Positions 1 through 10,000 of a stretch of DNA of 64,000 nt are shown here, piece by piece; positions within the stretch are counted from its first letter, which is position 1, and the number at the start of each line of letters is the position of its first letter. This DNA is from Sphaerolaimus hirsutus. Its lineage: Eukaryota; Nematoda; Chromadorea; Monhysterida; Sphaerolaimidae. A program made the translations under genes and the position numbers. The notes beneath the pieces are model-generated. The model saw only the letters and a program-made list of their open reading frames with translations, was not told the origin of the DNA and did no database searches. The stretch covers positions 1,488,001-1,552,000 of the forward strand of contig OZ038458.1 in the NCBI GenBank assembly GCA_964036195.1. The letters run 5' to 3'.

Positions 1-300
1 AATCCTGATCCCGATCCCAAGAAACTCCAATGTCCGGGATCCCAACCCCGAAAAAATTAGTGGAAATTATCAAAATAAAAACAACGTTTTTTATGCAAAA
101 ATGTGAACGCAAATCCCCAGCCTTTCTGGAATCAAACAGTGTTTTTCGAGCTTTAAGAACAACTGTGAATGTCAAAACATTGGTCAAAATCTCTATCCCA
201 AGACCCAATCCCGATCCCCGAAAAAATGTCAATCCCGAAATCTCAAAACCAATCCCCATCCCCAATACCAATCCCCGAAACAACAATCCCGTTAAACCCT
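1..300. repeat. Low-complexity CCCGATCCC-type repeat
   Basis: The first 300 bases are dominated by imperfect iterations of AATCCCGATCCC and AATCCCCAATCCC, ending near an AGGGTTTAACGGG-like terminus in reverse orientation. It looks like the end of a transposon with internal simple repeats that starts before the window. Short open frames here are by-products of the repeat. Bases 300-1188 hold AT-rich sequence and AAAACGTTTTT-type repeats (about 535-570 and 1075-1130); I see no gene in them. Confidence 0.5.
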
Positions 301-1188
301 AAATATAAGACAACATTAACTAACCAAACTTCGCAAAACTTGATGGTAATCCCCAAACCCAATCAAAGAGCATTTTTCGATCATGCGGCATTGGAACCCA
401 ATGTATCGCAGGGAAGCCGCCAAACATTCCGCCAAAAACCGGCCTGTGCAGCTACTGTACACGTGAACCTGAACCAAAAATATAGTTTGAAGAAATGTTT
501 TAAATGTAAAATCTCTCCAAAAATCAATGTTTCTTAAACGTTTTTCTAAAAAACGTTTTTTAAAAACATGACATACGAAATGCTTTTAAAACATCATCCG
601 AAATTTTTAGTATTAAGCCGTAGGTATTTTACAAAATTTTTGCGCGCAAGCGCACAATTTCACACACAAATTCACATTGGTGGTTGTTTTCATTGGTTTT
701 CTTGCATTTTTAGTATCAAAACATGCATTTCTATATGCTACCATGGGTGAATAACCCAATATATGTTGGTGTAATATAAAATATTGAGGTAAATCTGTTT
801 CCATGTACTTCCACAGTGTGTAACTTCACTCCCAAAGTAAGAACCTCTTTTTATAACCTTGTTTGATCACCATTCCGTGTCAAACTTTACCTGAAGTCAC
901 AAACATTCGAGTATAAGGTGATATATGATCAATATCTCGACAAAAATGGATATTTTTGAGACAAATCACCACTTATAATGCTATCCCATGACTCCACAGC
1001 CATTATATCCTCATATTTAACATCACAGACTATTACCTATATATGTTGACACTAGGTCATATCTGGGAGCTTTTATAAAAACGTTTTTTTAAAACGTTAT
1101 TTAAAAACGATTTTAAAAACGGTTTTTCCAACCCTACATATATGTACTGTACGTACTTAAAGTCCAATTTTGGAAACGGTAGACTTAC

Positions 1189-1368
1189 CGGTAGTCCCAT
1201 GGGCACATTTGGATAGATTTCGCACTCATCCAAGTCGTGCAACTGTTCGGCGTGGCGTTCTTCGCATTCCTTGTATGTGCACATGCGAATCAACAAAACG
1301 CGCGCTGGCACATAGCGCCCGTTTTCCAGGATAATTGGCATATCGGTGCGGTGATGCCGATAGACAAC
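1189..1368 (-). CDS. Unrecognised gene, exon 4
   Basis: Acceptor ACTTTACAG, donor GTAAGT, phase 0 to 0, 60 codons. It encodes VVYRHHRTDMPIILENGRY, then two Cys in MCTYKECEERH and a third in DECEIYP. The strong donor implies a further exon to the left, which I could not find. Confidence 0.7.
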
Positions 1369-2113
1369 CTGTAAAGTACCTTTCTTTGAACAAGAGAAAG
1401 TTTACAACAACACAAAAAATATTAGATTTTAGAAAGTAAAACGCTTTACTACAATGTAAAGCAAATTACATTTTATTAATTCAAACGTAAATTAAAAAAC
1501 TAAGTCTAAAATCAAAGTAAAACAGAAAATATTCCGAAACCAACCTCCACATTGCACGATGTCGTGATTGGAATAGATTTGGTGCCCTGAATGTGATTCC
1601 TATGTGTGCTGGGAAAATATTGGCGGCCCATGCTTTTGCGATTTTCGTGTGCTTCTACGGAAAAATCACAAAATTCGATTTCGACCATATCCACCTGCCC
1701 GCCCAGACGCGCGCTCACTGAGAATATAAACGAAAACCGTACATTTTCAGAAATCACAATAAACAATCAAATCGGAATCTCAATTTTCATTCAAAATCAG
1801 TCAAAACAAAACAAACAACATATTTCAAACAACCTACCAATTCGGGTGTTCTCTTGGTGACTCAACAGCAATTTCGCCGCATCATTCAAGTGCATGTCAT
1901 TGGTATTTGTCCCATTTATCATCCAAAGAGCCGGGGTGCGTCGACGTTGCCCATCGCTCCAAAATTGGGCGTGCCCCGGATTGAAATCGCGAACGATTTC
2001 CAGACGCGCCAAACGGGTGGCCGTGTCTGAAAAAATAAAGCAAAAATCCATTTGTCCAGATAAATGTCATAAAAACCATCTATATTACCGGGAGTGCCGG
2101 TAGAACTTGACAT
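1189..2113 (-). CDS. Unrecognised protein, four exons, 3' end not seen
   Basis: Four minus-strand exons join with matching phases: 2113-2089 (ATG, exit phase 1), 2026-1838 (1 to 1), 1717-1545 (1 to 0) and 1368-1189 (0 to 0). Together they give 567 nt, or 189 codons, without a stop. All introns have GT and AG ends and are short (62-176 bp). The product starts MSSSTGTPDTATRLARLEIV and contains a conserved-looking stretch (RDFNPGHAQFWSDGQ), a Cys-containing segment (MCTYKECEERH) and DECEIYPNVP. There is no signal peptide or membrane segment. I do not recognise the family. The last exon ends with a good GTAAGT donor, so the gene continues, probably past the left edge. The phase agreement and codon-like composition make a real gene likely. 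Confidence 0.7.
1545..1717 (-). CDS. Unrecognised gene, exon 3
   Basis: Acceptor TATTCTCAG, donor GTTGGT, entry phase 1, exit phase 0, 173 nt. It encodes SARLGGQVDMVEIEFCDF and ends SIPITTSCNVE. The donor has T at +3, a pattern shared with many donors in this window. Confidence 0.7.
1838..2026 (-). CDS. Unrecognised gene, exon 2
   Basis: Acceptor TTTTTTCAG, donor GTAGGT, phase 1 to 1, 189 nt. It encodes TATRLARLEIVRDF, then FWSDGQRRRTPALW and a segment ending HQENTRI. The open frame is GC-richer than its flanks. Confidence 0.7.
2089..2113 (-). CDS. Unrecognised gene, exon 1 (start codon)
   Basis: Eight codons plus one base (MSSSTGTP), followed by a GTAATA donor. The start was chosen because it is the only ATG in frame and the next exon enters in phase 1. 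The ATG lies inside a motif (AACTTGACATTTTGATCC on the plus strand) that recurs upstream in a tandem repeat, so the start could be wrong. Confidence 0.5.
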
Positions 2114-3050
2114 TTTGATCCGATAATTGACAATTTTCCAGCGAAAAACGAGAGACACCAACAATTCAAATTTTTCCTTTTAAGAAAAAAATATTTATTT
2201 GGATACGAGCAGACATCAAATATTGGAAGTTAACATTATGGATGTACTAATTAAATGGATTTAAATGGACAATCTTCATAGAAAAGAAGTAAAAATGATA
2301 AAAAACTTGACATTTTGATCCAGTTTTGACATCAGTCCCCAACAAATCAAATTTTTCCTTGTAAGGAAAAATATTTATTTGGATACGAGCAGACATCCGA
2401 TATTGGAAGTTAACATTTTTGATATATTAATTAAATGGATTTAAATGGACAATCTTCACAGAAGAAAAATAAAAAATGGTAGAACTTGGGATTTTTGATC
2501 CGGAAATCGACAATTTTGCAGGGACAACGAGAGGCGCCAAGAAATCAAATTTCTGCTTTTAAAAATATCTGTTTTGGATACGAGCTGGACTTTCAGGCTT
2601 AACTAAAATTTTATTGAGTAATTTGAGCACTCTTATGTGTTACTCAATTGGATCTCACATGAATTTGATCAATCAACTAATGTGGAACATATTTAGGAAC
2701 TGAATTTCTCAGTTCCAGCAAAATAATATATTTATGTTTTATTATACTCTAACCATTTTTATTTGTGTTTTAAACGGTTCGACTAATATGATTATGAACT
2801 AATTTTGATCTCAAGTCAAAATTCATTGAAACGTACTTGTTGCGGGTTTTGTTTCAACAGCTTTTTCATTTTGCTTTTTCATATATATTTATTCCTATTA
2901 TACAATCTTCACAAAAAAAGTAAAAATGGTAGAACTTGACATTTTTATCCGGAAATCGACAGTTTTGCAGGGAACAAGGAGAGGTGCCAAGAAATCAAAT
3001 TTCTGCTTTTAAAAATATTTATTTTCGAGACAAGCAGCGAGAGACAACAG
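2098..3050. repeat. Low-copy tandem repeat upstream of the unrecognised gene
   Basis: Four diverged copies of a block containing GGTAGAACTTGACATTTT, a GATCCGGAAATCGACA-like stretch and GATACGAGCAGACATC start near 2098, 2304, 2477 and 2927. Spacing is irregular (about 170-450 bp). The first copy contains the presumed start codon of the minus-strand gene, so its first exon and 5' flank seem to have been duplicated upstream, or the start was recruited from the repeat. Confidence 0.6.
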
Positions 3051-3363
3051 TCAAAATATCAGATTTTCCTTCACCAAGAAATGGGTTTGTTGTCGGGAGT
3101 GTGGATTATTTTTTGTCATGTCCTATGCATGACGTAGAGAAAAGATCTAGTTAGAGCTTTACACCCTAACGTCAAAAAGTTTTCAAATGACATTGTCCAT
3201 TGACGAATATCTCTCTACAGCACGCATCAGAATATATTTGTTTTTTAATTTATCAAGTTGAAACGTGAACAATACGGGTCCAGCATGTTCTTCCTAGCGC
3301 TTTTCGCTTTCCGCTCAATGACCTTCAGTGCGGTGGGGTGTAATATTTCTGAAACTATTTCTT

Positions 3364-3817
3364 GTCGGGAGTGTGGATTATTTTTTGTCATGATATCTGC
3401 ATGACCTAGAGAAATTTATAGTCGGTCAAGAACAGTCTAGCTTCTGAAACTATTTCTTGTCGGGAGTGTGGATTCTTTTTTGTCATGATATCTGCATGAC
3501 CTAGAGAAATTTATAGTCGGTCAAAAACAGTCTAGCGGAAAGTTTACAGTGAAATATTACGCCCACCGCAACTGAAGGTCGTTGAGCGGAAAGCGAAACG
3601 ACCTTCAGTAAATTGCGGTGGGCGTAATATTTCACTGTAAACTTTCCGCTAGACTGTTCTTGACCGACTATAAATTTCTCTAGGTCATGCAGATATCATG
3701 ACAAAAAAGAATCCACACTCCCGACAAGAAATAGTTTCAGAAGCTAGACTGTTCTTGACCGACTATAAATTTCTCTAGGTCATGCAGATATCATGACAAA
3801 AAATAATCCCCACTCCC
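3364..3817. repeat. Long near-perfect palindrome
   Basis: Arms of about 225 bp (roughly 3364-3588 and 3595-3817) are nearly exact reverse complements around a short centre. Each arm holds two tandem copies of a unit with TTGTCGGGAGTGTGGAT and GACCTAGAGAAATTTATAGT. A partial extra unit lies at about 3079-3155. It is a foldback-type element; I found no target duplication. Confidence 0.8.
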
Positions 3818-4146
3818 ACTACTGCTGCCTTGGTTACTTGTATTATGAGTAAATAATGTAGGCGCTACCATTTGGCTCTCCTACCCATTTACAATTGGTA
3901 TGTTGAATTTATTTATGTGTTTCCGTGGAACTAATACTTAAATTGACTAGTGCCAGGAAAAGCGTTAAATAACAAATTAACCCTGTGACAAACAACCTTT
4001 GTTTGTGACAGTTTTTTAAATCGTCATTTTCTATGTTTACTTGTCACTTGACTATCACTTGCCACTTTTCTGGTCACCTTTCCATTTGCGGAATTTCGTT
4101 ACCCCGAAGAGTCCGCTACCTTGAAAAATGGGGCCGGGGGGGTGTA

Positions 4147-4385
4147 AGTATACTCGGCGGACCGCATGCTATGCATTTTTCTGAAAGAAACACTCCATCA
4201 TGACGTCATCATAAAAAATAACGATAATTTCAGCCAAAAAAAGAAAAAAACATTCCGGGAAAAAACATTGCCCCTTTGAACACGACTCCGCCTTTTCTTT
4301 TTTAAAAATATCCAGCTCGCGCGTTATCGACCAAGACATAAATAATTTTGGGCGCATACTTTGCGGTCCGCAGTGAAGTATATGT
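4147..4385. mobile_element. MITE, family ending CGGCGGACCGC
   Basis: The left end TATACTCGGCGGACCGCATG pairs with the right end ACTTTGCGGTCCGC. Diverged relatives sharing CACTCCATCATGACGTCATC or similar internal sequence lie at about 26803-27050 and 35212-35430. It has no coding capacity. The outermost TATACTC resembles the separate TA-MITE family of this window. Confidence 0.6.
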
Positions 4386-4550
4386 GCAGTGAAGCGTCGT
4401 GAAGTGGCTTCGCACTGACACTTCCCGACGCTCCACAAAGTGCGCTAGTGCTTCCACACACATCACAATGATGTGCATATGAAGCTTCACGCTTTTTTAA
4501 TTTGTGCTGACAAACAAATGTATCTGGTGGCTATCCCGCACCCTGTAAAG

Positions 4551-4965
4551 CAGGGCCGTATCCAGGGGGGGGGGGCGGGGGGGGGGGCTGCAGCCCCCCC
4601 CCTTCCCGGGGTGAAACCAGAAAGTGGCCGGAAAAAGCGACTTTTTCAACGTAAGCGTAAAAAATTATGCGCGCAAGCGCGCATTTTTCACCAAACATAT
4701 CATATTATCATTACTTTTTTCTCTCTGTGGCCGGAAATCGTACAAAATACACTCAATGGTGTGCTTTTGCTCTATCTGTATGTATATTTACATACATATT
4801 CAGTGTTCCATTGCGCTGGCGTCAACGCCAATGGCGCCATGGCCCCATTCCGCCACTCTGTAGGTAAAATTTTAGGGGCCCCCCCCCCGTTCGCCGGCCT
4901 CCGTAAACATAAATTTTAGGGGGCCTCCGGCCACCCCCCGCTCAAAAATCCCGGATACGTCCCTG
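4551..4965. mobile_element. hAT-type non-autonomous element, CAGGGCCGTATCC ends
   Basis: Terminal inverted repeats CAGGGCCGTATCC and GGATACGTCCCTG are flanked by an exact 8-bp duplication CTGTAAAG (4543-4550 and 4966-4973). Poly-G and poly-C tracts lie just inside the ends. The target belongs to another repeat family carrying CTGTAAAG. No transposase frame is visible. Confidence 0.85.
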
Positions 4966-5484
4966 CTGTAAAGTAAAGTGTCAATCAAATGCAAAGTGCA
5001 TTTCAATGTCCTGCATGTAAATACCTCGACTCGAAGGGAGGAGATTTCCAAGCTATTTTTTACCACCGCAAAAAGTCTTTCGCTCTTTATAGGACATATT
5101 TTTAGCTCGTTCTGGCTTATCTTTACAGCCAGTTACGATTTTTTTAAATTCAATAAAATATTTTCCACTGCGGCATAAAAGCGCGGCATGGCATTACTTC
5201 AAGTGTATGAAAATATGGCAATAAATATTCTACCAAAATACACTTCGTTTTCTGCGCAGCTGCACCGGCACTAAATATTTTATCGAGGTGTTATAAAAAC
5301 GTGCCGCAAATTTCGCATCTCATTAAGTGACTGGACAAGTGACAGGTAAATTTCTTAATGGTATTTACGTCACTTAAAATTTTCATTTTACAATTTTCAC
5401 TTGTATTTATTTAGTTCTCACTTACCTACTCCCTTCCTTATTACCCTTCGTTGCTGCTGAACAACGCGTGGTATCGGTTTCAGG

Positions 5485-5676
5485 TAGTGATGGAAAAGCG
5501 CCAGAGAAAAGAGCGCCAGGCGCCAATGGCGCCATTCAGAAACTGGGCGCCAAGCGCCAAGGGCGCCACACAAAAAGGGCGCCAAGCGTCAAATGCGCCG
5601 TGGCATCTTTCAGAAAGTGGGCGCCAGGCGCCACAGAAAAATGGTGCCAAGCGCCAATGGCGCCATTCCATCACTA
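5485..5676. mobile_element. hAT-type MITE filled with GGCGCC repeats
   Basis: Ends are TAGTGATGGAA and TTCCATCACTA. The flanks GTTTCAGG (5477-5484) and GCTTCAGG (5677-5684) match at 7 of 8 positions. The interior is made of GCGCCAAGCGCC-like repeats that leave long open frames on both strands without being coding. Confidence 0.75.
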
Positions 5677-5686
5677 GCTTCAGGCC

Positions 5687-6665
5687 TAGGGCTCGAAATC
5701 GACTCAACTCGACGCGACTCGACTCGTGACTCGAGGGTAAAACAGGGTACCGACTCGACTCGTCTGACTCGACCGGAAAAATATGGCCCAAACTCGAGAC
5801 TCGAGGTTTTTGCCCGACTGGACTCGAAATTTTGGCAAATTTCGAGTCAGGGTTTCCATTGAATAATGTCCAAAAATATGAATTTTGATATGAAATTTTA
5901 AACATATTTTTCAAAAATTTTGCGCGCGAGCGCGCATTTCCACACCACATGCATGATATATTGTGGATTGGCTTGGAATATGTATTGAATGGTGTGAAAA
6001 CTCAAATTTCTTATTACCATACAATTCTACATAATGTGCATGTGCACGCTAGTTTAGCGCCAGATTTTGGTAAACTCATAGATTGGCTTTGATAAAACAC
6101 ATTTGAGTTTACTGGAATAAGTTATTCTTAATCCCCATCAACTGCAGTTGACAGATACGTCATTATGGTAAATTCAAATGCATTCAAAGCCAATTTATGA
6201 GTTAACCAAAATCTGGCAGTAAACTAGCGTGTGCAGCGCCACATGCGAAACACACACACACACACCACCTTCAATGCATTGCACAATGTTGGCACTGATC
6301 CAAAAGATGTTGTAAAAGATGTTGATTTTCCATCCCTAGGCCGATTTTATTTTTGCAACTTTATTTGTAGCAACATGAGTGATAAAAAGTTCTATTTTTG
6401 CTTTATCTTGATATTAAAATGTACTGTTGGTATTTAGACTTCATTAAGTGTGTGTGAAAACATTGGCAGAGAAACCAGTATCAAAAATTACTGCAAGGGT
6501 CATACCAAAAAGTAACGCATCGGACTCGACTCGAGACTCGAGATTTTTGCCCGACTCGACTCGACCTTTCACTGGCTCGCCCGACTCGACTCGCCGACTC
6601 GACTGGAAAAAAATTGGGGTTGCGACTCGAACTCGAGTTTGAAAAAAATCGAGTTTCGAGCCCTA
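5687..6665. mobile_element. hAT-type element, TAGGGCTCG ends, GACTCGACTCGA interior
   Basis: The ends TAGGGCTCGAA and TTTCGAGCCCTA are flanked by an exact 8-bp duplication TTCAGGCC (5679-5686 and 6666-6673). Subterminal blocks are GACTCGACTCGA simple repeats. A smaller inverted-repeat element (about 6028-6238, ends like CACGCTAGTTTA) is nested inside. The left target overlaps the target of the preceding element. Confidence 0.8.
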
Positions 6666-6756
6666 TTCAGGCCCCTTCAACTTCAAAGGCTTAAACATAA
6701 GGCGTGTAAGGCGACCGCCACCCGAGTAGGCCTATGAAAATGATCGCACAATCTCA

Positions 6757-6935
6757 GTGCTTAGACGCCACAAACACTAGTTGACATTCGAATATCAACT
6801 GGTGCATGCCAATACAGATTTTAGTTCACGTGTCGCAGAACGATCTTCAAATGCGCATCTGAAGATCGCCATGCGACGCGTGAACTAAAATCTGAATTGA
6901 CATGAACCAGTTGACATTGGAATGACGCCAGCTGA
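6757..6935. repeat. Palindromic element upstream of the first PDE1 candidate exon
   Basis: The halves around 6855 mirror each other (TTTTAGTTCACGTGTCGCA against TGCGACGCGTGAACTAAAA, and GTTGACATTCGAAT against CATTGGAATG). It ends just before the GC-rich candidate exon. It is another short foldback element. Confidence 0.5.
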
Positions 6936-6992
6936 ACGCAATGTCAAAGAGTACCTCTCGCAGAGCGCAAGTGCGACTGCGGCGGAGCGACG

Positions 6993-7083
6993 ATGCCTGC
7001 CGACGTGGTGCCGCCGCTGTCCGTGTCGTCGGCGCGGCAGGAACGCGGCTTCGCCTGGCGCCGGGCGCACCAGTCGGGCGCAG
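6993..7083 (+). CDS. Candidate PDE1 exon 1 (start codon)
   Basis: The frame from ATG 6993 encodes MPADVVPPLSVSSARQERGF and ends GCAG|GTGCAC in phase 1. A possible acceptor CTCGCAG lies upstream, so the exon could begin near 6964 and not at this ATG. Strand, GC-rich composition and phase fit the next exon; assignment to PDE1 is inference. Confidence 0.4.
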
Positions 7084-10000
7084 GTGCACACACCACTTTA
7101 CTCATGTACCCTAAATCCTCGAATCCCAAGGGGAGTTATTTTTTCCTCAGACGTTTTTGAGGGGGAATTATTCAAGGGGGATTTATTCGAGGGGGAGTTA
7201 TTCGAGGGGGAGTTATTCGAGGGGGGAGTTATTTTTTTCTCGTAAAACTTGGTCTAATTTCATTGTATGGGTGCAGTCTGTAAACTCATGTAATTCAGGT
7301 ATTGAACTGTCCAACAACAATTAAATTATGTGTATACACTGTAAATGTATACATAATGTATCTGATGTCGCTGCTCTAGGCTAATATTTTTTGTATTGTA
7401 TCGTTTTCATCCAGAGGGGGGCGTTATTCAAGAGGGTTTTTTTCCTCACCTCGAAAACCGGGGGGGGGGGAGTTATTCGAGGGGGGTCTTATTCGAGGAT
7501 TTGCGGTACTTTGGAAATTGAGTAGAAGTTCAGAAATTAAGTTCAGACGCTTAGAAGTTTGGAAAGTTACAGCCCGAGCGACACCGTACAGGCATTCGCG
7601 TTTGAAGCTTTAAACAGGAAAAATTCGGGAGCAGTAAAAAAAATTCGGAACAGAGAACTAGGAAACTTTTTAAAAAAATTCCAAAATTACCCATCAAAAA
7701 AGTGCGAAATTGTCGTCTGCACCCTACAGACAGCGGGCGGTCATGCGACCAGGCGTCAGCAGTGGCCTCGTGTTCCCGACTCGACTGCGACCCGACTGCA
7801 GACGGCGGGTTGCCCGCCAGCCCGAGCCCGACGCCATCGCACGGCACCGGGCGCACCGAGCTGCAGTCGCAGTCGCATCCGCGCACGCGTAAGTCAGCGA
7901 GTTTTCGATTTTGGGCATACTTGTATATTGTATTATTCCTGAATGGGGATGCAAACTAGTTGACAATGACACAAAATGTCAACTGGTTCCTATCCGTTAA
8001 TTCCATTAATTAGTCAGCTGCAGATGCGAATTGCTAGCAATTTATCATTAGGTATACCTAGTGGATTTTTTTAAACTGTAGAAAAATATCACATATACTC
8101 GGCGGACATGATACTCTGCCCTCGCACTGATTTATGTCTCGTGTTGGAAGCGTGCCAATGATTATTAAATCATGCGATTTCCATAAAAAGGTGAAAAAAT
8201 TCATCGATGTGAATATGTTAATGAACAACATTATAACAACAATCAATTTTGTCATCTTTTTATGAAACTTGCACGCGTGACCCATTGTTGGCACACTTCC
8301 AGCGGGAACCACGCGTGCAAGGTGTAAAGTAACCGGAGTATACTACATAAATCTTCCTTCAGGATAGTCTCGTCTGTACCCATATCAATTAGAATCTATA
8401 AGACGAAATAAAATTTCAGTGCCTACATGTCGGGCGCCTTATGTGCGCCCTACATCGTTACTGAATCCCAGACTCTGTAAGATGTCCGGTAAATTGTAAA
8501 ATCCCACCTAAAATTTCATGTAAAATGTCAAATTTCCTTTTATTTTGTTTACTACTCGTCTGACATATTGCATGACATTTTACATGACTTTTGACATCTG
8601 CATGACATTTGGCATTTCACAGCGCATTTTACACATGGGGGCAGTCCCAAGCCCTGTAAACTGTAAAGTAAAGTGTCAAATGTAAAGTCAAATGCGAAGT
8701 AAAGTGTCAATCAAAACAAAAAAGAAAAGATTTGATTACTGAACGTTGTATGACAATTGATAGTTTACTTTGCATTTGACTTTACATTTGACACTTTACT
8801 TAACACTTTACAGGGCTTGGGACTGGCACATGGAATGGCCCTGGAGCCCACTACCTGTCACTATAAATCAGAGTTGTGCAAATACTGGTATTTTTGGAAA
8901 ACGTAAACGTAAACGTAAATACCTTTTCCAAATCAAAAGTATAAATACTAAAACGTAAGGTATTTTTAAAATACCAAGGAATACGTAAAAAAAACGTAAA
9001 CGTAAATTTTTTACACACAGTACCTATTTGCCATTGTGCTTTGGAAAATAGCATTATTTTCACCTTTAGATGGGTCAATCGCTCCATCTGCACCACTTTC
9101 TATTGTAATTGTGGATCCAACTACCGGTATGCTGCTGATTCTGGGGGAGTCCCAGACCCTGTAAAATGCCTTGTAACATGTCAAATGGCATGCAAAGTGT
9201 CTAAAGTCATACAAAATGCCCTGGAAGGTGGGAAATCTTTGCCATTTTGTTGGGCATTTTGCATGAGTTTTGACACTTGCATGACATTTTACAGGGCATC
9301 CTACAGAGTCTGGGATTGGCAACAGAGCTTGAACTCGCCCTGCCAGTTTCAAAATGTGTGCTGCTCACAGTTGTTGCAAGTGGCGTTGTCGGAATTCATC
9401 ACAAAGGATTATAAACGCAAGGCTACATGTGTTCAGCATTTGAAAATATTTATCAATATGTTCCATGTGTGCGTGCAAGCGTACAGTCACTTTTTTCATA
9501 CACCGCTTTTTGTATGTATAAATACATATTTATTACGTCTACTATGCAAAAACACAAGGATATTGTTGGTTGCAGGTGGTGCGGCCCATTTGAAAATGTG
9601 CACGTGTGAACGATCACAAGTTTTTTTTACGTTTTCCCTAGTACCCGGGTATTTTGGTCAGGAAAACGTAACAAAACGTAATGGTATTTTTGGAAAACGT
9701 AAACGTAAACGTAAGTATAAATACCCAAATAACCGGGTATTTCGGGTAAACGTAAATACGTTTTTCCAACTCTGCTATAAATAGAAAAAATACACACAAA
9801 CCTTTACCCTTCAGCCCCACCGATCCCAGGTCGGGCAATAGGGGAGTCAATACTCCGTCGGGCACTGGATCGGGCAACGAAGGGCATTCTGCGCCGTCGG
9901 GCAAGACACAGGCCCCCCGTGGAGCGGGCGAACACCTTGGCGCCCATGTGGGACGCGCCCAGGCACAGGCAGCTGGCTGGAGGCAGGGATACGTTGGTTT

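Noticed and set aside
5480-5950. 156-codon minus-strand frame
   Set aside because: It spans two adjacent transposons and their GGCGCC and GACTCG repeats; low-complexity composition without a domain.
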